Assembly: GCF_000002075.1 (NCBI RefSeq)
Contig: NW_004797276.1
Coordinates: forward strand, 2,936,602 to 3,000,601
From: Aplysia californica
Lineage: Eukaryota > Mollusca > Gastropoda > Aplysiida > Aplysiidae
Length of the DNA stretch: 64,000 nt
Direction of reading: 5' to 3'
Part shown: piece after piece, positions 55,138-64,000 of the stretch
Layout: each line of letters opens with the position of its first letter
Numbering within the stretch: position 1 is the stretch's first letter
Notes under the pieces: generated by a model
The model's input: the letters and a program-made list of their open reading frames with translations, nothing else
The model's database searches: none
What the model was told of the DNA's origin: nothing
Made by a program: the position numbers and the translations under genes

Positions 55138-55220
<83 letters not shown>
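55138..55220 (+). repeat. (TG)n microsatellite
   Basis: Uninterrupted TG run of about 80 bp. Confidence 0.97.
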
Positions 55221-55221
<1 letters not shown>

Positions 55222-55437
55222 AAACACCAAGTCAGTGTGTCAGCATGTGAAAAATAAAGATTTTTTCTAAAGATTGTCTTATCCTGTCATATATCTTACC
55301 TTAGTTGTCCTAATGAACTCATCTGGTGTGAATACATGTGTACTTGATAACTCTAACTTGCGTGCTGAAGGAGGAGGTGGATTTCTAAGAGCTTTCTGTT
55401 TTGCCAGACTGTTTACAGTGTACTGCCTAGACTTTTA

Positions 55438-55612
55438 AGTGGGTAGTTGGCGGGTTCTCTGGTGTGGTTTGCTCCTTCTTTCCTGTCAAGCATCTATCGT
55501 CTTTATCTCCCCTCCTTCTTTTTTGTGTTTGTTGCTCCCTTGTAACACCCCTAATCTTCGGCACTTTTATGACCTTATTGTGTTGCAAGTGCCGTAAAAC
55601 TCTTACGGAAAA
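55438..55612 (+). mobile_element. SINE family A
   Basis: Clean copy with CGGCACTTTTATGACC..AAGTGCCG and GTAAAACTCTTACGG. The flanks show only a weak repeat (ACTTTT). Confidence 0.75.
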
Positions 55613-55844
55613 AAAAACTTTTCAGAAGTTTCATCCCCTTTCATACTAGGGTCCTCTTGTACTGAAAGGAACGTAGACTTTTATAAATGTTTGACCCAAG
55701 AACATACTGACTTCTGCACCTGGTTAGCCAACAGTCGTCCAAGAAGTTTGCCTTTGTTGTAGAGTATTCTAAAGGAGAGCTTGCATGCCATTGTAGTTGC
55801 AGCTGTAGAACCAGTGTTTACTTATTACTTTTTACTTTTTCATC

Positions 55845-56075
55845 CTCTGTTGTCGTTAAGTGTCGAGGGGAGATGCTATTTTCTACCGTAGGCCAGCTCT
55901 GCAGCTTTTTCAATTGGGATATTATTTAATTTCTCAGGGTTTCCTTGACTCCCTCTATCCATCTTAAGCATGGTCTACCTCTTCCTTTATAGCCAGAGTA
56001 CTTGGTGTTATAGGCTCTCGAGGCTGGCTGGCGAGGTGACGTACGTAACAGGTGTCCAAACCTTTTTTTTCTATG
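55845..56075 (-). mobile_element. LINE C-terminal relic (GRGRP..RW type)
   Basis: The minus strand encodes FGHLLRTSPRQPASRAYNTK, then GYKGRGRPCLRWIEGVKETL. This GHxLR..GRP..RWxxxVKE pattern marks the C-terminus of several LINE ORF2 families. Short and decayed. Confidence 0.6.
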
Positions 56076-56284
56076 TCTTTCTATGAAATGCAGGCAGGGC
56101 TCTGTGCTAATAGTTGCCTTTACTTCTTCATTTCACTGCCTATCTGTTCTTGTGATGTTAAGGTTTTTGCAGAGACATTGGTTTACTACAAAATACTACA
56201 ATGTATTGCAAATCTTTTCTCACAGCTTACATCATCTAGACAAGTGAGATAAACCTGACAGCGACGTATAAAAATGTTCTTCTC

Positions 56285-56530
56285 TAAAGTGTCCTCCTTT
56301 CAATTCATCTCCTTTCCTGTTCTCTCGTCATACTCCGTCTCCTGCTTTCATTTCCTCTTTTTCTGACCCACCCCTGCCTCTTCTGGGCTCCTCTCTCCTT
56401 TACTCTTGACTCTGTCTGCTGCTACTCCTGGCTCCTTTACTTTCTGCTGTTTTTCAGACACACCCCTGAAAGGTCTTATGACCTTATTGTTATAAGTGCA
56501 GTAAAACGTTTACTAAAACTAAAAACTAAA
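56285..56530 (+). mobile_element. SINE family J, 5'-truncated
   Basis: The CT-rich body (TCATCTCCTTTCCTGTTCTC..CACACCCCTGAAAG) matches the 58.2 kb copy. It ends in the shared tail TTATGACCTTATTGTTATAA, then GTGCAGTAAAACGTTTACT. Confidence 0.55.
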
Positions 56531-56595
56531 CACCCCTGGGTAAGTAAGAGTAAGATGGAACACCTAGCTTTCTTGGATTAGGGCGAACAATCTCT

Positions 56596-56705
56596 GACCT
56601 TCCGTGTACAAGTTGCGCATGTTAAAGATCCCCTGATGGTTCAGAAATCGATAAGAGCGCTACTGCCGTCGCACAGGCAAAATTTAAAATCAGTTCTTGC
56701 CAAAA
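56596..56705 (+). mobile_element. SINE family C, 5' fragment
   Basis: CCGTGTACAAGTTGCGCATG, then TTAAAGATCCC and ATCGATAAGAGCG match the heads of the C copies at 60.1 and 58.4 kb. Confidence 0.55.
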
Positions 56706-56789
56706 CATTAAAAAAATATAGTCATTATAAAAACTCAAGTACCTTCGAAATGGTAATGGGGCTGCTTGAAGGCAAGGAGCCCTACGAAG

Positions 56790-57105
56790 TAGGAAAAACG
56801 GTCACATACGTAAAATTAAGTTGCAGCAAAGATTCTCTACTACCGGCAGAAAGCAGTTGAAAGGCAAAATGAGACAGGAGCCGGGATGAGTGGTCAAAGG
56901 AGGTTGGGGGGGGGGGGGTGTAGAGATTGGATACGAAAGCAAACGACAGAACATGGTTAGAAAGCAGGAAAAGGGGTGAAAGTAAAGGAGAACATAATAG
57001 AGAAGAAAAATGTTCCATTGCGATCAGGTTTTGAACCCGGGACCTATTGAAAGACAGGCGAATACAGTGACCTCTAGACAACAAGAACCCCCGGTGAATC
57101 AATGC
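56790..57105 (-). mobile_element. SINE family J (tRNA-headed)
   Basis: The minus strand reads GTCACTGTATTCGCCTG, then GGGTTCAAAACCTGATC (B-box), then the CT-rich body shared with the other J copies. It is interrupted by a poly(C) run. Confidence 0.55.
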
Positions 57106-57127
57106 AATATTACACAAAGAGGGCAGT

Positions 57128-57590
57128 TTGTGAGGCACTGGTGGAATCGGGCGCTCGTCAAAATACAAAGTAATGAGATCCCAGAAATCACTATATTCCC
57201 GCCCGTCTCGTAATTTTTATCGATTTTTGGGGGGTTTTTTTTTGGCTCAACACCTTTTAGGTCAATTTAAATCATATTTATGTGTGAGTTTTATCATCTT
57301 TAAAAAAAAAACGTCGATCAAAGGCACAAAAACTAAATTTATAGTTTCCAAAGACTCTTAACCTTTGCAAGTCAACAAACCTAAATTTGGCGTCCATTTT
57401 CTCGTAGATTTTGCCTCTGAAACCAGGCGAACCCCACCTCCTTCAATCGCAAATATTCCAACTTATTTTCGAGAGAGTTTGATAATTTTTTTTCAGCGAA
57501 AGTATGCCAAATGAAGAAGCTTTAAAATGGTTACAATAACCCCATGCCCAAAAATTGACGAGCGCCTGATTCCTCTGCGTCGTGAGACAT
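57128..57590 (-). mobile_element. Family E inverted-repeat element, full-length
   Basis: The ends GGTGGAATCGGGCGCTCGTC and TTGACGAGCGCCTGATTCC are inverted. Orientation is opposite to the other copies. Confidence 0.7.
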
Positions 57591-57723
57591 TTTGTCGGGA
57601 CGTGAGGGTACGGTAGTTGAGAACATGCTAAGACTGAAAGAGTAACATTCAATAAATGAACACCCGAAGTGTAAACCACGTTTAGGGCTCGAGTGTGTAT
57701 CTATTGTTTTAAATATTTTTTTA

Positions 57724-57862
57724 GTTAGTGTTTTACGGCGCTCGCAACTGCATAAGGTCATATGAGCGCGCAGGAGTCCACATTAAACGTGTTCAGTTTG
57801 TAGGAAATTTTGAATTTTGCCCGGGTGGCGGCGGAAGCCTACTCTTATCGATTTTTTTAGAC
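57724..57862 (-). mobile_element. SINE family C, 5'-truncated
   Basis: The tail GAGCGCCGTAAAACACT and the body GGGCAAAATTCAAAATTTCC, CTACAAACTGAA are present. The head is missing. The hairpin arms are GCGCTC/GAGCGC. Confidence 0.7.
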
Positions 57863-58104
57863 CACCACCACCTAGGGATCTTGAAAACTTGCAACTTGAA
57901 AGCGGGCCCAACGAGATTTTTCGCCCTTGTCCGAGAAGGCGAGGTGTAGATAAGATCTTTCCTACCAGAAGATCAGGGGTATGGCCTAGACGGTCAGAGA
58001 ACGGTTAGTAAGAACGTATAGCAGGGTATGGTTGATAGACAGGAGTAAGTATACATTTGTACATGCAGCAGTAGTCTTTGCCTAGACAGACACATGCCGG
58101 GGGC

Positions 58105-58385
58105 TCTCGCAGTCTAGAACTAGAGAAGTTACTGTGTTCGCCTCTCATTCAATTGACTTCAGGTCCGAATCCGGACGGCGACGGAAAATTTTCTTTTCTT
58201 AAATTGTCTCCTGTTACATCCTTTCCTGCTCTCTAGCATTGTTCTGTGTTCAGCTTTCCTCTCCTCTTCCTGCCCCCTCCTTTGGGCTCCTGACTCTTTT
58301 TGCAGCATTTCTACTACCCGGTACTTTTCCTTGGCCCCTTCTTACTGCTGTCTTTCAGCCACACCCCTGATCTTATTGTAGGTAA
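58105..58385 (+). mobile_element. SINE family J (tRNA-headed)
   Basis: AGAGAAGTTACTGTGTTCGC and GGTCCGAATCCGG are the A- and B-box-like regions. The CT-rich body follows to CACACCCCTGATC. The tail is cut at TTATTG. Confidence 0.6.
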
Positions 58386-58424
58386 GATCTAACACCTAGC
58401 GTTCTTGTATAAGAGCGCAAAAAC

Positions 58425-58636
58425 TCGGGGGTCCCGTGTTCAAGCACCGCACATTAATTTTTAAAGACCACTTTGTGATCCTTAAATCGATAAGCAAGGG
58501 TAGGCTTCGGCCCCACCCGGGCAAAATTCAAAATTCCTACCAAACTGAAAATATTTGATTTTAATGTGTCTCGCGCGCTCATATGACCTTATTAATATGC
58601 AGTTGCGAGCGCCGTAAAACACTTATCAAAACAAGA
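58425..58636 (+). mobile_element. SINE family C
   Basis: Head GGGGTCCCGTGTTCAAGCAC, body GGGCAAAATTCAAAATTCC, tail hairpin GCGCTC..GAGCGC then GTAAAACACTTATC. The loop has a 6 bp expansion (TTAATA). Confidence 0.7.
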
Positions 58637-59097
58637 AGCATGCCATGCAAAGGCACGCTCCGCTCAAACGCACACTTTTGCCCTGTAATGTACCGCGAGC
58701 CGTGAGCACACAGGAACTGTTCGGAGACGAACTCCCACACACAGAAACACTGCTCTGGGGGTCAAACTGTATAATGTTTGCTGCAGATCACACATATAGC
58801 CACAAAAACTGTCGCTAATCAATTATTTTCAAGAAAATATCAAACCTAACTGCAAAGTAAAGCACATTATGGGTCAAGACAGCCCCCCCCCCCCCAACCC
58901 TCCCCTGTAACCCCCCCCCTCCCAAGATTTGTTTACTTGGTCCAGAGGCACAAAGCATTTTGATTGGTCTATCTCCGCCGAAGACGTCTCCGGATATATA
59001 CTGAGGTCACGTACACGACGGTACAGGTACATTATGTACACACGTGTTGTCGTTTCATTTGGTGTTTGTTTGTTCTTCTATGTATGCCCTGTGCTGT
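58637..59097. other. Unassigned sequence
   Basis: Poly(C) runs at 58885-58920. A GC-richer patch (58975-59030) has TATATA at 58994, but no frame follows. Confidence 0.35.
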
Positions 59098-59240
59098 AGC
59101 CTTGGTAGCCTAGTGGTTATGCTGCCAGACCTGTGATTGTGAAATTGTAGGTTTTGGGGTTCGAGCCCCCTTGAAAAAGTTCCCATTTGGCTCGGTCCGT
59201 CTGGAGATGGATGCTAAAATCAGAGGTCTCGCCTCTTAAA
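59098..59240 (+). mobile_element. SINE family D
   Basis: GTAGCCTAGTGGTTATGCTG and GGGGTTCGAGCCCCC are clear A- and B-box regions. It is joined directly to a family B element. Confidence 0.7.
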
Positions 59241-59261
59241 TAAACTCATCACTTCCCACCC

Positions 59262-59632
59262 CCGTGGCAGGGCCACTGACTGAAGTGTCTTTAGGCTATT
59301 CCCAAAGGGGGGTTATTAACATGTTCGTATGCACATTAGAATTGTAAATTGACTGATTTATTAATGTCATGCTTATACTGTGTCGGAACAACATAGGGGG
59401 AACTGCTGCTTTTTCTCTCCCCCGCTTTACTATCGTCATTTTTTCTCTACTTCTTTTGTATGTTTGTCACTCTCTTGTGACCTGCTATTTACTGGGGTGC
59501 CTTGATAGTCGTAGCAGAGGTGAGCAGAATGAAGCCTGATTCGCCGTTTGGACTTCTCTGTTGACATCCACCCCTTGGCGCTCATATAACCTTATGCAGT
59601 TGCGAGCGCCGTAAAACCTTACTAAAACAAAA
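59262..59632 (+). mobile_element. SINE family B, full-length
   Basis: From GGGCCACTGACTGAAGTGTC to GTAAAACCTTACTAAAAC, about 370 bp. It contains TTTGTCACTCTCTTGTGACC and the tail hairpin GGCGCTC..GAGCGCC, both fully paired. Confidence 0.8.
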
Positions 59633-59699
59633 ACAAACGAACAAACAAACAAAAGCAACAACTTCCCAGTCTTTTGGCTAAGATGGGAGTGTAGTATCT

Positions 59700-59735
59700 G
59701 TGCTTGAATAACCTTGCAGTGTTACAAGGGGCGTT

Positions 59736-59818
<83 letters not shown>
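59700..59818 (+). repeat. SINE tail fragment with (CA)n expansion
   Basis: GAATAACCTTGCAGTGTTAC, AAGGGGCGTTAAAC is a D-type tail whose terminal ACAC has grown into a CA run of about 80 bp. Confidence 0.7.
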
Positions 59819-59819
59819 A

Positions 59820-59990
59820 GTGGGTGGTTGGAGGGTGATCTGGTATGGTTTGCTCCGTCTTTCGTATACAATATCTATCGTCCTTATCTCTCCTCTATCT
59901 TTTTGGTGTTTGTTACTCTTTTGTAACACTTCTAATCTTTGGCACTTAGTTATATTTGACTTAATTGTGTTGCAAGTGCCCTGATATATT
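59820..59990 (+). mobile_element. SINE family A, tail lost
   Basis: Complete from GTGGGTGGTTGGAGGGTGAT to the second hairpin arm GCAAGTGCC, then unrelated sequence. Confidence 0.7.
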
Positions 59991-60107
59991 GAAAAGAAAA
60001 TTAAACAAAGGACATATAGATCTAGATCTACACCTTCACATTTTTCACAATTTCTTGTTCTGGAGTTATATGAGGTTGTTTGGTACCTGCTGCTCACACC
60101 AGTCCAA

Positions 60108-60297
60108 AAGGGCGATAAATCTCGGAGGTTCCGTGTGCAAGTTGCGCACGTTAAAGATCCCTTGGTGGTCCTAAATTGATAAGAGTAGGTTTCGGCCGCC
60201 CCCTGGGCAAAATTCAAAATTTCCTCCCAACTGAAAATTTTGGTGTGTCACGCGCGCTCATATGACCTTATGCAGTTGTGAGCGCCGTAAAACACTT
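60108..60297 (+). mobile_element. SINE family C, full-length
   Basis: Head GGCGATAAATCTCGGAGGTT, GTGTGCAAGTTGCGCACG (itself a perfect stem), body GGGCAAAATTCAAAATTTCC, tail GCGCTC..GAGCGC and GTAAAACACTTA. Confidence 0.75.
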
Positions 60298-60499
60298 AAG
60301 CTACAGACCCCCCCCCCAACAAACAAACAAACAAACACCTCCCCCTAAAAAAGCAGCACCCCCCCCCCACCCCAGTCCTGTGCCCTGTTGAGTGTTTGTC
60401 AAGGGTACAGAGGGTGGCTGGAGGGTGCCACTGGTAGCCTAGGTTTTGTTACTTTTCTCTCATTCTGTTGTTTCTGTCTACTGTAGGTCTTGCTTTTAC

Positions 60500-60840
60500 G
60501 TATGGCTCTTTTTTTGGTCTGTACAGACGGTCAGTTTAGATTAAGATGGTCTAAAGGTTGCCTTCATGCAGCTTTTTTAATGGGTAATTTTTCCTATGTG
60601 TTTCTGAGGCTGCTCTCCAGAACAATTATAGTTCTTTCTTTTATAATTTTCCTCCATGTATTCCTGTCCTCTACTATTTTCTTCCCAGATGCTGACATCT
60701 ATTCCAAACTTATACAATAAGCTATTTTTGCAGATGTCTTTGCACCTCGCTTTTGGTCTTCCTCTTGGTCTTAAACATGACACCAAAATAATCATTATTG
60801 TTGTCGGGGGTGGTTCTCGAAAAAACGTAAGGCGAAGCAA
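60500..60840 (-). mobile_element. LINE C-terminal relic (GRP..KD type)
   Basis: The frame encodes LRPRGRPKARCKDICKNSLL, then KFGIDVSIWEENSRGQEYME. The RPRGRP..RxKDxxKxxL..ID...WE order is typical of LINE ORF2 C-termini. No RT domain remains. Confidence 0.65.
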
Positions 60841-61519
60841 TGGCGGCAGTAAGGTAGGCTTGCATGTTCAAGTTGTGGTGGTGTTTTCAGGGGAGCGAAC
60901 CAAGACAGACGCATGCTAAAATATAAATAGAATTATACCCCCTGATGTATATTTCCACGGAAAGGGTTTTTGCAACAAGCGCTAGGGGCCGGACACCGTA
61001 TTTCGCGGACTGCTATTAGTGCTATTTCTCCTTTTCTTGTACATGTAGTAGTAGTCTATATTTATGCACTCTGGAAGTAAAATATTACTGTTTTCGCTTT
61101 AGAATGTCTAGGCCTACGAGTTCATTTCTTTTGTCAGCACAATTAGAGGTTAAAAGAAAAAAACCCACCTCGGTACAGAAAGAGCTTGTTTGAACCTACC
61201 TCTGCCTTTTCATTCCGACTCTATCGTTTGAACAGAATGTTTGAACATGTACTTGTATATAATATGAATGAAATAAAGTAATGCATTGATGAAGGTATGG
61301 CATTCAAAATCTATTTTGTACCATGACCTACTTCCTTGATAGAAACAAAAAATAATTGGAAAGATTGCTTGAAAGATTGGCAATGCTCAGGAGACCAGGA
61401 ATGTAGACGAGAATTCAATTTAAAAAAAATCTAAATTTAATGACATAATTCAGTCATCCATAATTTAAGTTTGGCTGAAATAACAACAAAGTAGATTTTA
61501 ACGTTATCTGTTTGCGAGC
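60841..61519. other. Unassigned intergenic sequence
   Basis: No exon or element end was recognised. Confidence 0.4.
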
Positions 61520-61837
61520 TGTGGATAAAAGAAAAAAAAAGGGGGGGGGGATGAAGATAAGAAAGGGGGGGGGGGGGATGACAACTAAGGAGACTGAGAA
61601 CAATAAAATAGAAGTATAACGGAGAGCGGCGAAGGCAAGAAGTATAGGCCGGAAGAGTGGAAAGTAATGGTGGCGATGGAGGAGTAGGAGTAGGAGAGAA
61701 AGAAAAACAAAAGAAAAGAGGAACAGTCAAATACAAGAGGGATCGGAGGTGGGGACGAAAAGAAAAAAAAAGGGGGGGTGGGTGGATCAGAGATGTGGAA
61801 GTGTGTGGGAGTGTGTGTGTGTGTGTGTGTTTTGTGT

Positions 61838-61905
<68 letters not shown>

Positions 61906-61929
61906 AAGGAACAGAGAGAGGGGGGAAGG

Positions 61930-62000
<71 letters not shown>
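61520..62000 (+). repeat. Polypurine tract with (GA)n and poly(G) runs
   Basis: About 480 bp almost entirely of purines on the plus strand, broken only by a short GTGTGTGT patch (61800-61836). GA runs occupy 61841-61901 and 61933-61998, separated by two AGGGGGAAGGAACAGAGAG-like units. Confidence 0.9.
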
Positions 62001-62179
62001 ATTTTTTAAACCGAACCAAGACTGTTCTTTCATTTTTGTTCCTTCTTTCCTTTATAATCCTTGATCATACTGTCATTATCCTTCTCTTTTTTATTTCTTT
62101 ATTTGTATACACAGCCTTAATGTGCTCAGTTATCCATGCGTGATACGTCTCTATAACGTATAGTAAGGAAACACCGTCG

Positions 62180-62399
62180 CCAACTGACAGTGGAATGTGG
62201 AGACGGGCTTACTTCACAAACTTTCAACGCCTTCCTCCCCAACGCGTACCGGGCACTTGGCGTTGGAGCCTCAATAAGTGGGCGCTGTGTGCTCGCACCA
62301 TCACACAGTCTTCGTCTCGGCGACGCCCCTTCGCTCTGCCCGGCACTCTTCAACAGTGGAAGGCAGTGAAATCAACTTTGATACTCTTCAGTGTACAAG
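62180..62399 (+). promoter_or_regulatory. Probable promoter and 5' UTR of the type II membrane protein gene
   Basis: A GC- and CpG-richer segment directly upstream of the start codon. The start itself sits in AAGATGGCGGCC, which matches the YY1 motif often found over translation starts of TATA-less genes. No TATA box is seen. Confidence 0.45.
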
Positions 62400-62588
62400 A
62401 TGGCGGCCTCCAGGATAGATTCAAGTAGACGACTGTGTGTTCGTTATAGGTATTTCTTCCTAGTGGCTGTGGTTATTTTAAGTATGCAGTTGTTTATTTC
62501 ATTTTCTTTTTTGAGCATAAATCAACGAGGTGATGGGACTAAATTTTCACCAAGTAGTCACTCCAACGAAAATTCGTATTATCAAGAG
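62400..62588 (+). CDS. Type II membrane protein, first exon (possible xylosyltransferase)
   Basis: The exon runs 63 codons from ATG (strong context) to a GTAAGT donor in phase 0. It encodes a short basic N-terminus (MAASRIDSSRRLCVRYRY), one hydrophobic span (FFLVAVVILSMQLFISFSFL) and a polar stem. That is the layout of a Golgi type II glycosyltransferase. The VRxR..IL..Q..FSFL spacing recalls vertebrate xylosyltransferases (VRRYKL..ILLLQ..WSFS), but this is a short, weakly conserved region. The catalytic exons would lie past the window end. Confidence 0.55.
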
Positions 62589-64000
62589 GTAAGTTCCAAC
62601 TTTCATTTCTCTACACTACACACACACAGTACTTCTACATTAACTACACTCAGTGCAACACTGCAATCTAATCTAGAATCTAGAGATCTAGATCTAGATC
62701 TAGATCAGATCTAGATTTGTAGATCTAGATTTCTAGGTCTAGATTTTATCTAGATATAGATTCTAGATAGATATCTAGGCCTCTGCCTAGATCTAGAAAA
62801 CTGACACTGACACACTTAAAGTTAATGAATGACTTGACTTAGTAGGACTTAGGCCCTGACTTAATGAAACGTTTATTCAATCTTTGACTCTAAACTGTTG
62901 GCAGTTGTGTCTACACTCTATCTCTGGGTTCTAAATCTAGATCTAAATCTAGATTCTAGATCTAGATCTATACATTGTGTAAATGTAGTGTTACTGTCTG
63001 TATGTTACTGGGAATGTTATACCATGAGTGCACACTACATTATATATATTTTATATATATACATGATGTATAATTATTATGATAATAGTGGGTCCACCAA
63101 AGCCAAAGTTAAATCCGGCCCTCGAAATTGTCAGTTCTTTACTTTGTCGTCAGTCATCTTTTTTAGATATAAATTTAGAATCCAGATTTCTAGAATCTAG
63201 ATCTAGATATATCTAGATCTAGGTCTAGGGTTTTGGTCTTTTTGGAATTACAAGTCTTGTTTCTGAAATAATTGAGTCAATTCAATATTAATGGAGTAAG
63301 TAAGGCCTACAGAGATATTGATCTAGAGATACAAGTTATTACCCTTTAAAAAGTAATCAAATGGAGGGGGAGGAGGGGGAAGGATGGTTATAAACTATAG
63401 TACAGGCCCACTTACTGTAGGATAAGTTTATATTATAATAATATATGTATATTATAAAATAATAATTGTGATTATGGTTTGCCTTGGTGGTACTACAACA
63501 ACCAGTACGAGGAAGTAAATTTGCGTGACATTTGTTTGTGAATTGTTCTACTGGCTATCTCCTCATCCGCCCCTCACCTTCCTGTTAGTACCAGAAATAG
63601 AGTAATAAAAACATTTCGCTATGTTAATGTTCAGTTGGGTTCAGTTCTAATTCAATAAAAGTCTATAGACTAGAAGGAATTACTCTGAACTGTAAATCTA
63701 GGCCTCTATATATATATATAAAAAATACAATTGTATCTGGTTTCCTTGGTTGTCATCTTTGCTGGAAGTCGACAGAGTGATAAAGTAAACACAGGGTAGG
63801 GGTCTATTATAATGAGATCCTAGATTTTGATATCAGATAAGCCGTAAATGAGTTTTTTTTTATTTTTTAAAGGAAATGTGTGTTTTGTGTTGATGGTTTG
63901 AAGTGAAGTGAAGTGAAGATTTTCCATGTTAGACATTTAGACGTTGTCTACAAGAACCCAAACTATTCACTTCTACTTCTAAACTGTAACCTCCATTGCC
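62589..64000 (+). other. First intron of the type II membrane protein gene
   Basis: Contains AGATCT/TCTAGA clusters at 62670-62790, 62935-62970 and 63180-63230 and an (AT)n run at 63705. No second exon is seen before the window ends. Confidence 0.5.

Noticed and set aside
59678-60217. A 179-codon minus-strand frame
   Set aside because: It spans SINE A, a CA repeat and SINE C. Composition is dictated by the repeats.
61437-62033. Long Ser/Leu-rich or Arg/Glu-rich frames over the GA tract
   Set aside because: They are translations of a microsatellite in several frames.

Overview
The window is animal genomic DNA from a lophotrochozoan, most likely a marine gastropod mollusc. The evidence for this is intron-rich genes with GT-AG junctions, an ATF4/CREB2-like bZIP gene, TTAGGG-type telomeric motifs, short tRNA-derived SINEs ending in a ..GTTAAAC/..GTAAAAC tail, and dense short inverted-repeat transposons. 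The species cannot be fixed from sequence alone. No rRNA gene, CRISPR array, or LTR or viral element was recognised.

Host genes. (1) 7.2-12.7 kb, minus strand: a complete ATF4-like gene in which I can follow the 5' leader exon, two coding exons and a poly(A) signal. Its leader carries a short uORF followed by a spliced 63-codon uORF that overlaps the main start codon, which is the arrangement known from vertebrate ATF4. (2) 21.0-26.4 kb, minus strand: two exons of a single-pass receptor with a cysteine-rich TNFR-like ectodomain and two death-fold-like regions in the cytoplasmic tail. Its 5' end was not found. (3) 41.9-52.2 kb, plus strand: a four-exon gene for a protein of about 169 residues with an RRM-like domain. 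(4) 62.4-62.6 kb, plus strand: the first coding exon of a type II membrane protein, possibly a xylosyltransferase, which runs on beyond the window.

Transposon-derived coding relics lie at 27.9-29.2 kb (first half of a repeat-family protein with an FPRIESH motif), 37.5-38.2 kb (PHD finger plus charged tail) and 39.6-40.6 kb (Merlin/IS1595-type transposase). Four LINE C-terminal relics lie near 15.0, 46.1, 55.9 and 60.7 kb.

The rest is layered mobile DNA. There are at least fifteen copies of a 176-190 bp SINE (family A), related families B, C and J, and a tRNA-headed family D. There are pogo-like TA-flanked elements (families F, G, H, I), hAT-like elements with verified 8-bp target duplications (N, O, L and a 605 bp element), TTAA-flanked piggyBac-like elements, and other inverted-repeat families (E, K, M, R, T). 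Many are nested. The most notable cross-family signal is a 3' hairpin in SINE families A, B, C and D whose loop is conserved while its stem changes by paired substitutions. A hexamer built from AGATCT/TCTAGA is scattered through the window and concentrated at 35.7-36.6 kb and 62.6-63.2 kb.

The repeats sit mainly in introns and between the genes. The four host genes show no sign of acting together; they are ordinary neighbours in a repeat-rich genome.
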